In this document: positions 8,624-17,337 of the stretch, piece after piece
How the letters are laid out: every line of letters begins with the position of its first letter
How positions within the stretch are numbered: position 1 is the stretch's first letter
Origin: JAPPLG01 sp965199935
Lineage (GTDB): Bacteria > Bdellovibrionota > Bdellovibrionia > Bdellovibrionales > UBA1609
NCBI GenBank assembly: GCA_965199935.1
Contig: CBDATD010000001.1
Coordinates: forward strand, 558,001 to 622,000
Direction: 5' to 3'
DNA length: 64,000 bases
Translations under genes and position numbers: made by a program
Notes under the pieces: generated by a model
The model's input: only the letters and a program-made list of their open reading frames with translations
What the model was told of the DNA's origin: nothing
Database searches by the model: none

Positions 8624-9444
8624 AAGATAATCTTTTGTCTTCGGTTAAGGGAATTCTACTAGGAATAGCTTTAATCATTCCTGGTATTTCTGCCGGTACT
8701 ATGGCTTTAATTACAGGTCTTTATTTTCCTTTGATTTCTTTTTTAGCGGATTCTCAAAGTATTATTTTCAAAAAAGAGTTTTCAAAATTCTACGGTCTTT
8801 TCCTAAGCCTTCTGCCTGTTTTTATAGGTATTTTTTTAGGTCTCGCCTTGTCTGTTCAATGGGTTTATCTTTTTATTGAAGCATTTCCCATTCTATCTTA
8901 CTCATTTTTTACAGGTGTTATTTTAGCCTCTGTCCCTTTTTTATTAAAACAAACAAAAATTAATTTTTATAATATGTGGATTTTATGCCTAACAACTTTA
9001 TTGAGTTTTGCTTTGTCATATCTTCACCCTACTGCTGTTTCTTCTCCTTTTTGGATTTTCCTATCTGTATATCTTGCCGCATTGGCCATGCTTCTGCCCG
9101 GTGCCTCCGGCTCTTACATTTTAATTCTCATGGGGACCTACTCTGATGTGTTGGAGAGGCTAAACAGCCTTTCTTTAAACGCATTTCTTATTCTTTTTAC
9201 CGCTGTCTTAAGCTTGCTGTCCTGTTCAAGATGGATTCAATATTTACTCAACACACATAAAAACTATACTATGATCTCTCTGACTGGACTCACTTTGGGA
9301 GGAGGAATGGGAGTTTTTCCGTTAAAATCCACAGAACAATTTCAACAAAGCACTTTAGAAAGTTTTTCTCTCTTATTTATGGGGGCTTTTTTGGTTCTCA
9401 GCCTGCATTTTTTACGGAAGTTTTTTCACAAAACTACCAACTAA
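8611..9444 (+). CDS. popT: DUF368 membrane protein, PopT-type undecaprenyl phosphate transporter
   Basis: A 277-residue protein with about eight membrane spans. It has the DUF368 marks GIALIIPGISAGTMALITG near the N terminus and MLLPGASGSYILILMG in the middle; this duplicated PG(I/A)S(A/G)G repeat is typical. Members of the family (PopT) have been shown to return undecaprenyl phosphate across the inner membrane for reuse in wall synthesis; that function is transferred here by homology. The start (ATG 8611, or 8620) overlaps purN. uppP, the enzyme making the same lipid phosphate, lies 4 kb away. Confidence 0.85.
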   Translation: MEKMKDNLLSSVKGILLGIALIIPGISAGTMALITGLYFPLISFLADSQSIIFKKEFSKFYGLFLSLLPVFIGIFLGLALSVQWVYLFIEAFPILSYSFFTGVILASVPFLLKQTKINFYNMWILCLTTLLSFALSYLHPTAVSSPFWIFLSVYLAALAMLLPGASGSYILILMGTYSDVLERLNSLSLNAFLILFTAVLSLLSCSRWIQYLLNTHKNYTMISLTGLTLGGGMGVFPLKSTEQFQQSTLESFSLLFMGAFLVLSLHFLRKFFHKTTN

Positions 9445-9592
9445 GAGTCTTTCAAAGAAAGCTATAGACACAGCCGAGCCTTTTAAACTTCATTATTCAA
9501 TGTTTATTCACATTTTTCTTCAATTAGGGAGCGAACGTCTGTAAGGTTACGGAAAAGTAGAAGACATTTAATTTTTTTCAGAGATTGAAGCA
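9445..9592 (+). promoter_or_regulatory. lysC leader with short hairpins
   Basis: This 148-base spacer contains CTTTC AAA GAAAG (9449-9461), GTAA GG TTAC within a larger GTCT...AGAC pairing (about 9537-9563), and an A/T-rich run before the lysC start. No known lysine-riboswitch core is recognisable. Attenuation of lysC is possible but not shown by the sequence. Confidence 0.3.
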
Positions 9593-10792
9593 TTGAAATT
9601 ATTTATTAAAAAGTTCGGAGGTACTTCTGTAGGCTCCATTGACCGCATTATGGCTGTGGCAGACAGAGTCCAAGAATGCCATCAGTCTGGAGAAAAAATG
9701 GTCATTGTACTCTCCGCTATGTCTGGAGAAACCAACCGCCTTATCCAAATGGCCCGTGAAATAGACCCCGCCTATACAGGGATGGCTTATGATATGCTGT
9801 TAGCATCGGGAGAACAGGTCAGCATCAGTCTTCTGTCCATAGCTCTAGAGAAAAAAGGACTGAGGGCTGTTCCTTTATTGGCCCACCAAGCAGGCATTCA
9901 CACAGATTCTTTATTCTCTTCAGCAAGAATCCAAAATATAAAAACAGATCTTATTGTAAAACTCATCAAACAAAATAAAATACCTTTGATCGCAGGTTTT
10001 CAAGGGGTGAATGAAAACAACCACATCACAACACTAGGCCGCGGGGGGAGTGACATAACGGCTGTGGCTCTTTCAGCCGCTCTCAAACAGTCTGTTTGCG
10101 AAATTTACACGGATGTTCCTAATATCTACACCGCAGACCCTCGATTGATTTCATCAGCTCGAAAAATATCTCAGTTGAGCTTTGAAGAAATGATGGAAAT
10201 GGCTATACTGGGAACAAAAGTTTTACATTTTAGATGCGTGGAGTTAGCCGCAAAATTTAATATAAAAATTCATTTAAGATCCACTTTTGAAAAAAAATCA
10301 GGAACTTGGATTCTGCCAAAGGAGGAAATTATGGAAAGTCCAATTGTATCTTCTGTCATCAGTGATATGGATGCCTGTGTTATTAAGCTTTTTCCCATCC
10401 CTTCAGGAATTGAATTCATCTCGACTGTGTTCCATAAGTTATCTGAAAAATCCATCCTTGTAGATATAATTTCTCAAAGTTACAACTCAGAAGGCCAAAG
10501 ACTGGCTTTTTCCGTAAAAGAAGAACAGATAGACTCTGCTTTAAAAATCCTTTCACCTTTGCTTGATCCGGACAAAATCACCTTAATAAAAGACACTGCT
10601 AAAGTCTCTATCGTTGGTGTGGGAATGGCCAATCAATCCGGAGTGGCTGCCCAGTTTTTTAAAGCTCTTAAAAAAATTTCCCCCAGTCTTCACTTGGTAA
10701 CAACTTCAGACATTAAAATCAGCTCCATTGTAGATAAAAAAAACGCTCTTCCTTTAATGAAAGAACTGCATCAAACATTTAATTTGGAATAG
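9593..10792 (+). CDS. lysC: aspartate kinase, monofunctional
   Basis: A 399-residue aspartokinase that phosphorylates aspartate, the first step toward diaminopimelate, lysine, threonine and methionine. The start KKFGGTSVGS is the family signature. GRGGSDITAVALSAAL and YTDVPNIYTADPR mark the catalytic domain, and residues about 250-399 form the two ACT domains that usually bind lysine or threonine. The start codon is TTG; no in-frame ATG precedes the essential KFGGTS motif, so TTG is required. Only a weak purine stretch lies upstream. lysA follows after four bases. Confidence 0.96.
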   Translation: MKLFIKKFGGTSVGSIDRIMAVADRVQECHQSGEKMVIVLSAMSGETNRLIQMAREIDPAYTGMAYDMLLASGEQVSISLLSIALEKKGLRAVPLLAHQAGIHTDSLFSSARIQNIKTDLIVKLIKQNKIPLIAGFQGVNENNHITTLGRGGSDITAVALSAALKQSVCEIYTDVPNIYTADPRLISSARKISQLSFEEMMEMAILGTKVLHFRCVELAAKFNIKIHLRSTFEKKSGTWILPKEEIMESPIVSSVISDMDACVIKLFPIPSGIEFISTVFHKLSEKSILVDIISQSYNSEGQRLAFSVKEEQIDSALKILSPLLDPDKITLIKDTAKVSIVGVGMANQSGVAAQFFKALKKISPSLHLVTTSDIKISSIVDKKNALPLMKELHQTFNLE

Positions 10793-10796
10793 AAAA

Positions 10797-12023
10797 ATGC
10801 CTTTAACGTACAATCAAAATCATCTGATCCTTCTTCAAAAAACTCACAAAATAGATTTATTCGAACTTGTCAAAAATATGGATCAAGCTTTTTATCTCTA
10901 TGACATAGATGGTGCTGTAGAGAGGCTTAAACTCTTCCAAAAATCAGTAGATCCCGTAGAAATTTACTTCTCCTTAAAATGCAACCACAACAAGGTTCTT
11001 GTTCAGTCCTTCTTAAAAGAAGGAGCCGGCTTGGATATTGTTTCTAAAGGGGAATTAAATCACAGTTTAAAATTAAAATGCTCTCCAAAAAAAATCGTTT
11101 TTTCAGGAGTGGGAAAAACCAAACAAGAATTGGAACAAGCTTTACAGACTCAAATTTTTCAAATCAATGTGGAAAGCTTGGAAGAATTAGAGCGTATTGG
11201 ACAATTATGCTCCTCCTTAAAATTAAAAGCTCAAACAGCCTGCCGCATCAACCCTAATATCACACTGGACACTCACAAATTTATTCAAACAGGAACAAAA
11301 GATCACAAATTTGGAATAGACGAAAATTCTATCCCCCATTTTATTGAAATTATAAAAAAATATTCTTCATTTATTGCTTTTCAAGGCCTGGCTATGCACA
11401 TTGGATCTCAAGGGCTTTCTATCGAACCCATTATTCAAGCTGTACAAAAATTAAAAAATATTTATGAAGGTCTCAATCGCGAGGGGCATTCTTTGAAAAC
11501 TTTAGATATTGGCGGAGGTGTGGGAATTGATTATAGAACTGACAATTTAAGGGATGACATAAGCAGAATTGAGCTTTACGGATCCAAACTTAAAAAAGTT
11601 CTTAACGATTTTAAAGGACGTGTTTTATGCGAACCGGGACGCATCCTCACAGCTAGATACGGATGGCTGTTTGGTGAAATTCAATATATAAAACGAACTT
11701 CTTTAAGAAACTTTACCATTTTAAATACAGGAATGCACCACTTGATCCGGCCCGTTTTGTACCAAGCCTATCACAATGTACTGCCTGTTAAAAAATCCAA
11801 TAAAGAAAAGAAAAATTATACGATTGCCGGCCCTATTTGCGAATCTGCAGACATTTTGGCAAGAGATCGTTTTTTGCCTGCCCTATCCAGCGGAGACTGG
11901 CTCTGTTTTTGTGATGTCGGAGCCTATGGAGCTGTCATGTCTCAAACTTATAACATGCAGTCATTCCCTTTGGAAATGACCTGCTCTCAAGGAAATATAA
12001 GTTCCAAAGAAAAATTTCAATAA
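10797..12023 (+). CDS. lysA: diaminopimelate decarboxylase
   Basis: A 408-residue PLP-dependent fold-III decarboxylase that converts meso-diaminopimelate to lysine. K61 in YFSLKCNHN is the PLP-binding lysine. DIGGGVGIDY is the phosphate-binding glycine loop, CEPGR and ICESADIL mark the substrate and dimer active-site regions. Length is normal. It forms a two-gene unit with lysC, while dapA and dapB lie 8 kb downstream. It converges with the EEP-family gene on the other strand over a 57-base spacer. Confidence 0.96.
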   Translation: MPLTYNQNHLILLQKTHKIDLFELVKNMDQAFYLYDIDGAVERLKLFQKSVDPVEIYFSLKCNHNKVLVQSFLKEGAGLDIVSKGELNHSLKLKCSPKKIVFSGVGKTKQELEQALQTQIFQINVESLEELERIGQLCSSLKLKAQTACRINPNITLDTHKFIQTGTKDHKFGIDENSIPHFIEIIKKYSSFIAFQGLAMHIGSQGLSIEPIIQAVQKLKNIYEGLNREGHSLKTLDIGGGVGIDYRTDNLRDDISRIELYGSKLKKVLNDFKGRVLCEPGRILTARYGWLFGEIQYIKRTSLRNFTILNTGMHHLIRPVLYQAYHNVLPVKKSNKEKKNYTIAGPICESADILARDRFLPALSSGDWLCFCDVGAYGAVMSQTYNMQSFPLEMTCSQGNISSKEKFQ

Positions 12024-12045
12024 AAGAGTGTAACATTTGCTCTTT
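12024..12045. terminator. weak bidirectional hairpin between lysA and the EEP gene
   Basis: AAGAG (12024-12028) pairs with CTCTT (12040-12044) around an 11-base loop, between two convergent genes. The stem is short and A/T-rich and there is no long T-run, so termination here is only a guess from position. Confidence 0.25.
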
Positions 12046-12080
12046 CTACAAAACACCAAACTTTTTTGTCTTACAGTTCT

Positions 12081-13160
12081 TTAATATTTCAAATAATGAA
12101 CAACACTGCTTTGAGGGTTTCTCAAGCTCCTATGCAAGGATCGTATAAAATTTATTTCATCCGTACGATTTACAGTACGAAAAAAGGATTCTACTTCATA
12201 GAGAGTTTCTTCAAAGTCTTTCATTCTTTTTTCTAAGAGTTCTTTTGAAACTAGGTGTTTTGAATTCATTTTCAAAGAATTATTTAATTGAAAAATAGAG
12301 CGTAGTCCGAAATGATCAGACAAAGTTACATCATTATAGTGTTTAGGGAAAATAGAAATATCCACAGGTTCAAAAGAAATCTTTGAAGAAGATCTAAAAA
12401 AGATATAATCCTTAATGCTTTCACCAAAAAAAAGATGAAGCCAGTCATAGCCGCTGTCTTCGCATAAATGAGTGCATTCAAATTTCTTCCTTATTTGCTC
12501 ATAAGGATCTTTAAATCTCAACAATTTTTTAACAACGAGAAATTCTAAACTAGTTGGTTCAAAATTAAAATCTCCCCCTGCAATAACAGCCTGGTCTTGA
12601 TAAGGATTTTCCAACATCCATTTTAAATACAAAAGAAGCTGGCTAATCCTATTTGCTTGAGAAATATGATTCAGATGAAAATTAAAAACTAAAAAAGAGT
12701 TCCTATACAGTTGAGGAACACTCACCTGAACCACTCCAAAACCTTTGTCTATGAATTTGAAAAATTCATATAAAAAATCCAATCCGCTTTCAACAACAGA
12801 AGGGAAATAAACAATGTCGCTGTTTTGAACCCTGCCTTTAAACAACCCTGCCAACCCGCTTTTCTTATTGTCGTAAGGTTTTTTAAAATAGACGCTTTGC
12901 ATACCTATATGTCGAGAGAGCTGAATCAAGTTTTGATAGTGATCATCCTTCCAAACTTCTTGCAGCAAAATAATATCACAATTATATTGCCTTAAAAATT
13001 TTAAAAGATGTGTATGACGTTCTTCCAAATTACCAGAATAAAACATTCCATATGTATTGAATGTTTGCACACACAATTGTTGAGTTGAAGGAATATCATC
13101 CATTCCACTCTTAGCATAAGAAATAAAAAATACAAATATAAAAAACAAAATTTTCTTCAT
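12081..13160 (-). CDS. secreted endonuclease/exonuclease/phosphatase (EEP) family protein
   Basis: A 359-residue EEP-superfamily hydrolase with an N-terminal signal peptide (MKKILFFIFVFFISYAKS). The metal and catalytic residues are all visible: Q67-E68 in LLQEVW, H162 in NFHLNH, D197 and N199 in GGDFNFEP, D251 in IKDYIFF, and D282-H283 in LSDHFGL. The fold includes neutral sphingomyelinases, inositol-polyphosphate phosphatases and DNases; the exported form with the FHLNH motif resembles secreted sphingomyelinase/DNase-like enzymes, but I cannot pick the substrate. The start is the ATG at 13160; a longer frame would run into tRNA-Phe just upstream. It may be co-transcribed with that tRNA. Confidence 0.85.
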   Translation of the reverse strand: MKKILFFIFVFFISYAKSGMDDIPSTQQLCVQTFNTYGMFYSGNLEERHTHLLKFLRQYNCDIILLQEVWKDDHYQNLIQLSRHIGMQSVYFKKPYDNKKSGLAGLFKGRVQNSDIVYFPSVVESGLDFLYEFFKFIDKGFGVVQVSVPQLYRNSFLVFNFHLNHISQANRISQLLLYLKWMLENPYQDQAVIAGGDFNFEPTSLEFLVVKKLLRFKDPYEQIRKKFECTHLCEDSGYDWLHLFFGESIKDYIFFRSSSKISFEPVDISIFPKHYNDVTLSDHFGLRSIFQLNNSLKMNSKHLVSKELLEKRMKDFEETLYEVESFFRTVNRTDEINFIRSLHRSLRNPQSSVVHYLKY

Positions 13161-13185
13161 TTTAATTTTATCAAACCAAAAAGTT

Positions 13186-13258
<73 letters not shown>

Positions 13259-13321
13259 TGATTTTTAATTTTCTTACGAAAAAAATCTTTAAGTCAAGAA
13301 CTCTTATCCTAAGTGAAATTA

Positions 13322-14113
13322 TCATTTCAAATACAAATATAAAAATAACACTAAACCCAAAGGAAAGAGATAAAATCCAAACCTATAAAGCTTAAAAACC
13401 CACTCTCTCATCCAATGCAAAGCTAAATATCCAAACCCAAATGCACTTACAAACCCAACCAAAAAAGACCACTGAAATAAAGTATTTGAACCATTTTGCA
13501 TAAACTCCAAAATACAAGCTGAAAAAAGAGAAAAAATCCCCAGAAGAAAGCTGAAGTCAAGAGCCTGCCGAGGAGGCACTCCAAGATAGAGACCGGCTCC
13601 TGTCGTCACACCTGTCCGACTCACACCAGGGGCTAAAGCCAACACCTGAACAACCCCAATAAGAAAGGCTTTACTATAGGAAATGGACATAAAATCTACA
13701 CTCTCTGATGAATCCTTCTTGTCAGCGGCTTGAGTAAAAAAAGTTCCTAAAAGGAACAAGGCTGTAAAAATAAAGCTAAAAGAAATGAAATATGCATTAT
13801 GAAATAACTCCTTTATAGCACCATAAAAGAAAAGACCTGCCAGCATCACAGGCATTGAGGCTGTTGCTAACTTTAGAAATGTATTTTCTGAAGGCGAAGA
13901 TAAAATATTTTTTATGAGTAGAAAACACCTTGATCTATAAAAAACCAATAAGGAGCATAAAGTTCCAAAATGAACAGCAATGGTAAAAAGAAATATTTGA
14001 TTCCATTGAAAAAAAAATCCGGTGACAGCCAAATGACCTGAACTGGAAATAGGAAAAAATTCCGCCAGTCCTTGAAGCATTCCAAGAAAAAAAGCTTGTA
14101 TCAAATGGACCAT
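13322..14113 (-). CDS. uppP: undecaprenyl-diphosphatase
   Basis: A 263-residue BacA/UppP membrane phosphatase that dephosphorylates undecaprenyl diphosphate to the monophosphate carrier for peptidoglycan precursors. Signature motifs are GLAEFFPISSSGHL near residues 15-28 and PGVSRTGVTTGAGL near residues 161-174, the two active-site loops. Seven to eight hydrophobic spans are visible. Length is typical. It lies upstream of tRNA-Phe on the same strand. Confidence 0.96.
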   Translation of the reverse strand: MVHLIQAFFLGMLQGLAEFFPISSSGHLAVTGFFFQWNQIFLFTIAVHFGTLCSLLVFYRSRCFLLIKNILSSPSENTFLKLATASMPVMLAGLFFYGAIKELFHNAYFISFSFIFTALFLLGTFFTQAADKKDSSESVDFMSISYSKAFLIGVVQVLALAPGVSRTGVTTGAGLYLGVPPRQALDFSFLLGIFSLFSACILEFMQNGSNTLFQWSFLVGFVSAFGFGYLALHWMREWVFKLYRFGFYLFPLGLVLFLYLYLK

Positions 14114-14164
14114 AAAAACAATTTAGACTAATTTCTTTAAGAAAGAAAGCTGTCTTTTTTAAAA

Positions 14165-15649
14165 TTAAGCAATGCTTTTCTTTTCTAATTCATAGCTTTT
14201 TACTTTTGAAATTAAAGCCGCACGGCTAATACCCAGTTTTTTAGCCACTCTAGTTTTATTCCAGCTTTCCTCTTTAAGGCATCTGCCTATCATTTGCTTT
14301 TCCAGCTTCTTCACAGCCTTTTTTAAGCTGTCAATTTTAGAAAGAGCTGACATACCGTCTTCCGGCTCAAAAAACTTGCCGGAAAGAAGTTCTTTAGGAA
14401 TCCTTTCATTGGAATGCGACAATATTACTAACCTCTGGATTTCATTTTGCAGTTCACGTACATTTCCAGGCCATGAGTATGAATTGAAGCGTTCAAAAAT
14501 AGAGGGATCGAAAATTTTCTTCTTTCCTTTAGATTCTTGGAATAAAAAATACTCCGCTAGAAGCTTTATATCTCCTCCACGCTCCCTCAAAGGAGGAACT
14601 TTGATATTAATGACATTAAGACGATAATAAAGATCTTCTCTAAAAGAGCCTTGTTTCATCATCATATTCAAATCTTTATTGGTCGCAGCTATAATTCTTA
14701 CATCTACTCTCTTAGGCTTTACAGAACCCACACTAAAAAAAGCCCCCTCTTGTAAAACCCTGAGAAGCTTAGCCTGCATAGTTAAAGAAGTATCACCAAT
14801 TTCATCCAAAAAAAATGTCCCTTTGTCTGCTAATTCAAATAACCCTTTTTTGTCCTGAATAGCCCCTGTAAAAGCTCCTTTCACATGGCCGAATAATTCC
14901 GATTCTAGGAGATTGTCATTAAAGGCCGAGCAATTTTGAGCTAAAAAAGCTTCATTTTTTCTTTTAGAATTCTCATAAACAGACTGAGCAACAAGCTCTT
15001 TGCCTGTCCCGTTTTCCCCTTGAATCAAAATACTGCTGTCAGAATCTTTGATTTTTTCTAAAACAGAGTAAAGCAGCTGCATAGGCTGTGAACTTCCAAC
15101 AAGTTCTCCGTACTTATTAGAAGAATTCAAGAATCGATCTCTTAAATGTTTCCTAGATTTTTCCACCTCATCCACAAGAATAATTTCTTGAGTGAGACTA
15201 GAGACAATGGTTTTCATAATCTCTAATTGATGAGAATCAACAACCTTCACAGAAAAATCTTGAAGGCCAAAGCTAGATGCAATAGATCTGAGGCGCGCGC
15301 TCTGTTCCTCTTGACTTACAAAACCTAAAACACCCACCAAACCCTGCCATTTTTGATTGGAAAAAACAGGGACAGCTAAAACGCTCATTCCCGTCTCCTC
15401 CCATTTTAACAAAATCGACTCCTTGGATTCTGAAGTCTGGCTTTTCAGAAGCTGAGATAAGGATTGATTGAGATGAGGGTCTTTAAGAGAAGCCGCCACT
15501 AGATTGTTGTGGAAATAATTTTCATTTAAAGGGTTCGTGAGCTCCCCCTTCTCATTAAGAAAAATAATATCACTTTTCCACAAACGCCCCACTAAACTTC
15601 TTAAATTTCGAATTACATGAAGATGGCCGTATTGATCCCATTTCAGCAT
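14165..15649 (-). CDS. sigma-54-dependent transcriptional activator with GAF-like sensor domain
   Basis: A 494-residue bacterial enhancer-binding protein. Residues 1-170 look like a GAF-type sensory domain with no receiver Asp pocket. The AAA+ core has Walker A GENGTGKE (211-218), the sigma-54 contact loop GAFTGA (258-263) and Walker B FFLDEIGD (about 279-286). The C terminus has a Fis-type helix-turn-helix, KKLGISRAALISKVKSY. It therefore activates sigma-54 promoters in response to an unknown small molecule. A dyad lies just upstream (15665-15685), perhaps for autoregulation. No sigma-54 gene is in the window. Confidence 0.93.
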   Translation of the reverse strand: MLKWDQYGHLHVIRNLRSLVGRLWKSDIIFLNEKGELTNPLNENYFHNNLVAASLKDPHLNQSLSQLLKSQTSESKESILLKWEETGMSVLAVPVFSNQKWQGLVGVLGFVSQEEQSARLRSIASSFGLQDFSVKVVDSHQLEIMKTIVSSLTQEIILVDEVEKSRKHLRDRFLNSSNKYGELVGSSQPMQLLYSVLEKIKDSDSSILIQGENGTGKELVAQSVYENSKRKNEAFLAQNCSAFNDNLLESELFGHVKGAFTGAIQDKKGLFELADKGTFFLDEIGDTSLTMQAKLLRVLQEGAFFSVGSVKPKRVDVRIIAATNKDLNMMMKQGSFREDLYYRLNVINIKVPPLRERGGDIKLLAEYFLFQESKGKKKIFDPSIFERFNSYSWPGNVRELQNEIQRLVILSHSNERIPKELLSGKFFEPEDGMSALSKIDSLKKAVKKLEKQMIGRCLKEESWNKTRVAKKLGISRAALISKVKSYELEKKSIA

Positions 15650-15664
15650 AATAAAGTCCTCCGT

Positions 15665-15685
15665 ACTGTAAACTAATCGTACAGT
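15665..15685. promoter_or_regulatory. dyad ACTGTA-N9-TACAGT upstream of the sigma-54 activator
   Basis: Six-base perfect inverted repeat (15665-15670 and 15680-15685) with centres 15 bases apart, 16 bases before the activator's start codon. The size suits binding by a dimeric helix-turn-helix protein, possibly the activator itself. No second copy was noticed in the window. Confidence 0.4.
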
Positions 15686-15814
15686 GCATATAAATTCTTT
15701 ATGTTTATTTACTTTTCAATACTATAGTCTAAAAAACATCTCAATACGTCCTTTTTAGGACAGGCCGCTGGGAAATGCCTTTTCCATCCAATGTCCATTA
15801 TTGGAAATTTTTAA

Positions 15815-17164
15815 TTATGAGGGATGCTCCGGCAAAGGGCTAAAATCTGTTTCAATATTGTTTTCAAAAAGCCCAAATTCTGGATGCCACTTTAAAATAA
15901 CTGTTCCCGTCGGCCCATTTCTTTGTTTGTTAATAATTAACTCTGTTTTGCCTTTTTTTGAAGAATTTGGATTGTAATAGTCATCTCTATAAAGCATCAC
16001 AATAACATCTGCATCCTGCTCAATAGATCCAGATTCCCTTAGATCTGAAAGAAGAGGCCGGCGATTTGTTCTATTTTCCACCCCTCTATTTAACTGTGAC
16101 AAAGCCACCACAGGCACAGAAAGTTCTTTTGCAATAGATTTCAAAAGCCTGGATATTTCAGACACCTCTCGTTCTCTAGAGTCTGTTGGTTTTTTCATGC
16201 TCATCAGCTGAATATAGTCCACAACAATCAAATCCAAACCCTGCTGAGCTTTCAATCTTCTTGCTCGAGACCTTACATCAAAAGGAGAAATATGACTGGA
16301 GTCATCAATAAAGAACTGAGTTTCACTCAGACGAGAGGCTCCATCCATCAGCCGATCCCAGTCTTTATTGATATTTCCAACTTTTAAAGAAGACAGACGA
16401 ATTTGAGTCAACAGAGAAAACAAACGAATAAGCAACTGCTCCTTTGCCATTTCCACAGAAAAGAAAGCCACTTTTTTACCTGCAAGGGCTGATTTTACAG
16501 CTATATTTAAGCTGAGTGCTGTTTTACCCATGGAAGGCCTGGCGGCTACAATAACAAGCTCTCCAGGTTGAAATCCAGATGTGATGTTGTCTAATTCTTC
16601 AAAGGAAGTAGATAGTCCGGTGACGTTTAAGTTCTTCCCGTGGAGACTTTCCAAATGCTCTAAACCGCGGCTCACCAACTGGTTGATTGGGAAAAGATTT
16701 TGTTCTGTCTGACTTTGTGAGATTCTAAAAACATCTGCTTCCATTTGATCTAAAAACACTTCAATATTTTCAAACTCCTGTGTTTTTGCTTGTTTAATAA
16801 AGTTTTCAGATTGGCGTATAATAGATCTTAAAAGAGACTTTTCTTTAATAATACGAGAACAAGATGCAACACTGACTCCAGAGGGGGCATAGCTCATCAG
16901 CTCTGCCAAATAAGCAGAACCTCCAGATTGATCTAACTTCCCCTGTTTTTCCAATAGATCAGAAACCGTCATCACATCAATAGGGTTTCCCTTTTCTTCC
17001 AGCATTTGAGCCGCGTGAAAAATAAGAGAATGCGCCGGCTTATAAAAGTCTTCAGCAGATAAATACCCATGTATTTCATCCCAAACGCGGGAATCCCCTA
17101 CCAACAGCTGGCCCAAAACAGACATTTCAGCATCCAAGTTATGAGGGAGTACTTTATCTTCCAT
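15815..17164 (-). CDS. dnaB: replicative DNA helicase
   Basis: A 449-residue DnaB hexameric helicase that unwinds DNA at the fork. The N-terminal DnaG-interacting domain starts with LPHNLDAEMSVLGQLL; the RecA-like motor has Walker A ARPSMGKTALS (about residues 210-220), Walker B LDLIVVDYIQLM, and the arginine-finger region near the end with EQDADVIVMLYRDDYY. It is divergent from ftsK with 173 bases between them. In many genomes dnaB follows rplI; here the two are 14 kb apart. Confidence 0.97.
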   Translation of the reverse strand: MEDKVLPHNLDAEMSVLGQLLVGDSRVWDEIHGYLSAEDFYKPAHSLIFHAAQMLEEKGNPIDVMTVSDLLEKQGKLDQSGGSAYLAELMSYAPSGVSVASCSRIIKEKSLLRSIIRQSENFIKQAKTQEFENIEVFLDQMEADVFRISQSQTEQNLFPINQLVSRGLEHLESLHGKNLNVTGLSTSFEELDNITSGFQPGELVIVAARPSMGKTALSLNIAVKSALAGKKVAFFSVEMAKEQLLIRLFSLLTQIRLSSLKVGNINKDWDRLMDGASRLSETQFFIDDSSHISPFDVRSRARRLKAQQGLDLIVVDYIQLMSMKKPTDSREREVSEISRLLKSIAKELSVPVVALSQLNRGVENRTNRRPLLSDLRESGSIEQDADVIVMLYRDDYYNPNSSKKGKTELIINKQRNGPTGTVILKWHPEFGLFENNIETDFSPLPEHPS

Positions 17165-17268
17165 TTTTCTCCTTCCTAAAGAGCCATTTTACTCATACCT
17201 TAAAGTCTTGATTTTGAAAACATATAACAACGCAAAAATAATCTCTTTTAATAAGCCTGTAGATAGAT

Positions 17269-17277
17269 TGTGCATAA
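17269..17277 (-). promoter_or_regulatory. DnaA box (TTATGCACA) between dnaB and ftsK
   Basis: TGTGCATAA on the plus strand reads TTATGCACA on the minus strand, matching the general consensus TTATNCACA at all nine positions. It lies in the divergent dnaB/ftsK promoter region, 61 bases before ftsK. A single box may be chance, and this organism's DnaA may prefer another sequence (see findings). Confidence 0.35.
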
Positions 17278-17337
17278 CTTTTAAAGAAACCTCATTTTTA
17301 ACTTCAGTTTAAAGCAAGGTTTTCCTAGAATAAGAAT

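Noticed and set aside
9445..9592. Lysine riboswitch upstream of lysC
   Set aside because: The spacer is short for an L-box and none of its conserved core words can be recognised; only generic short stems are present.
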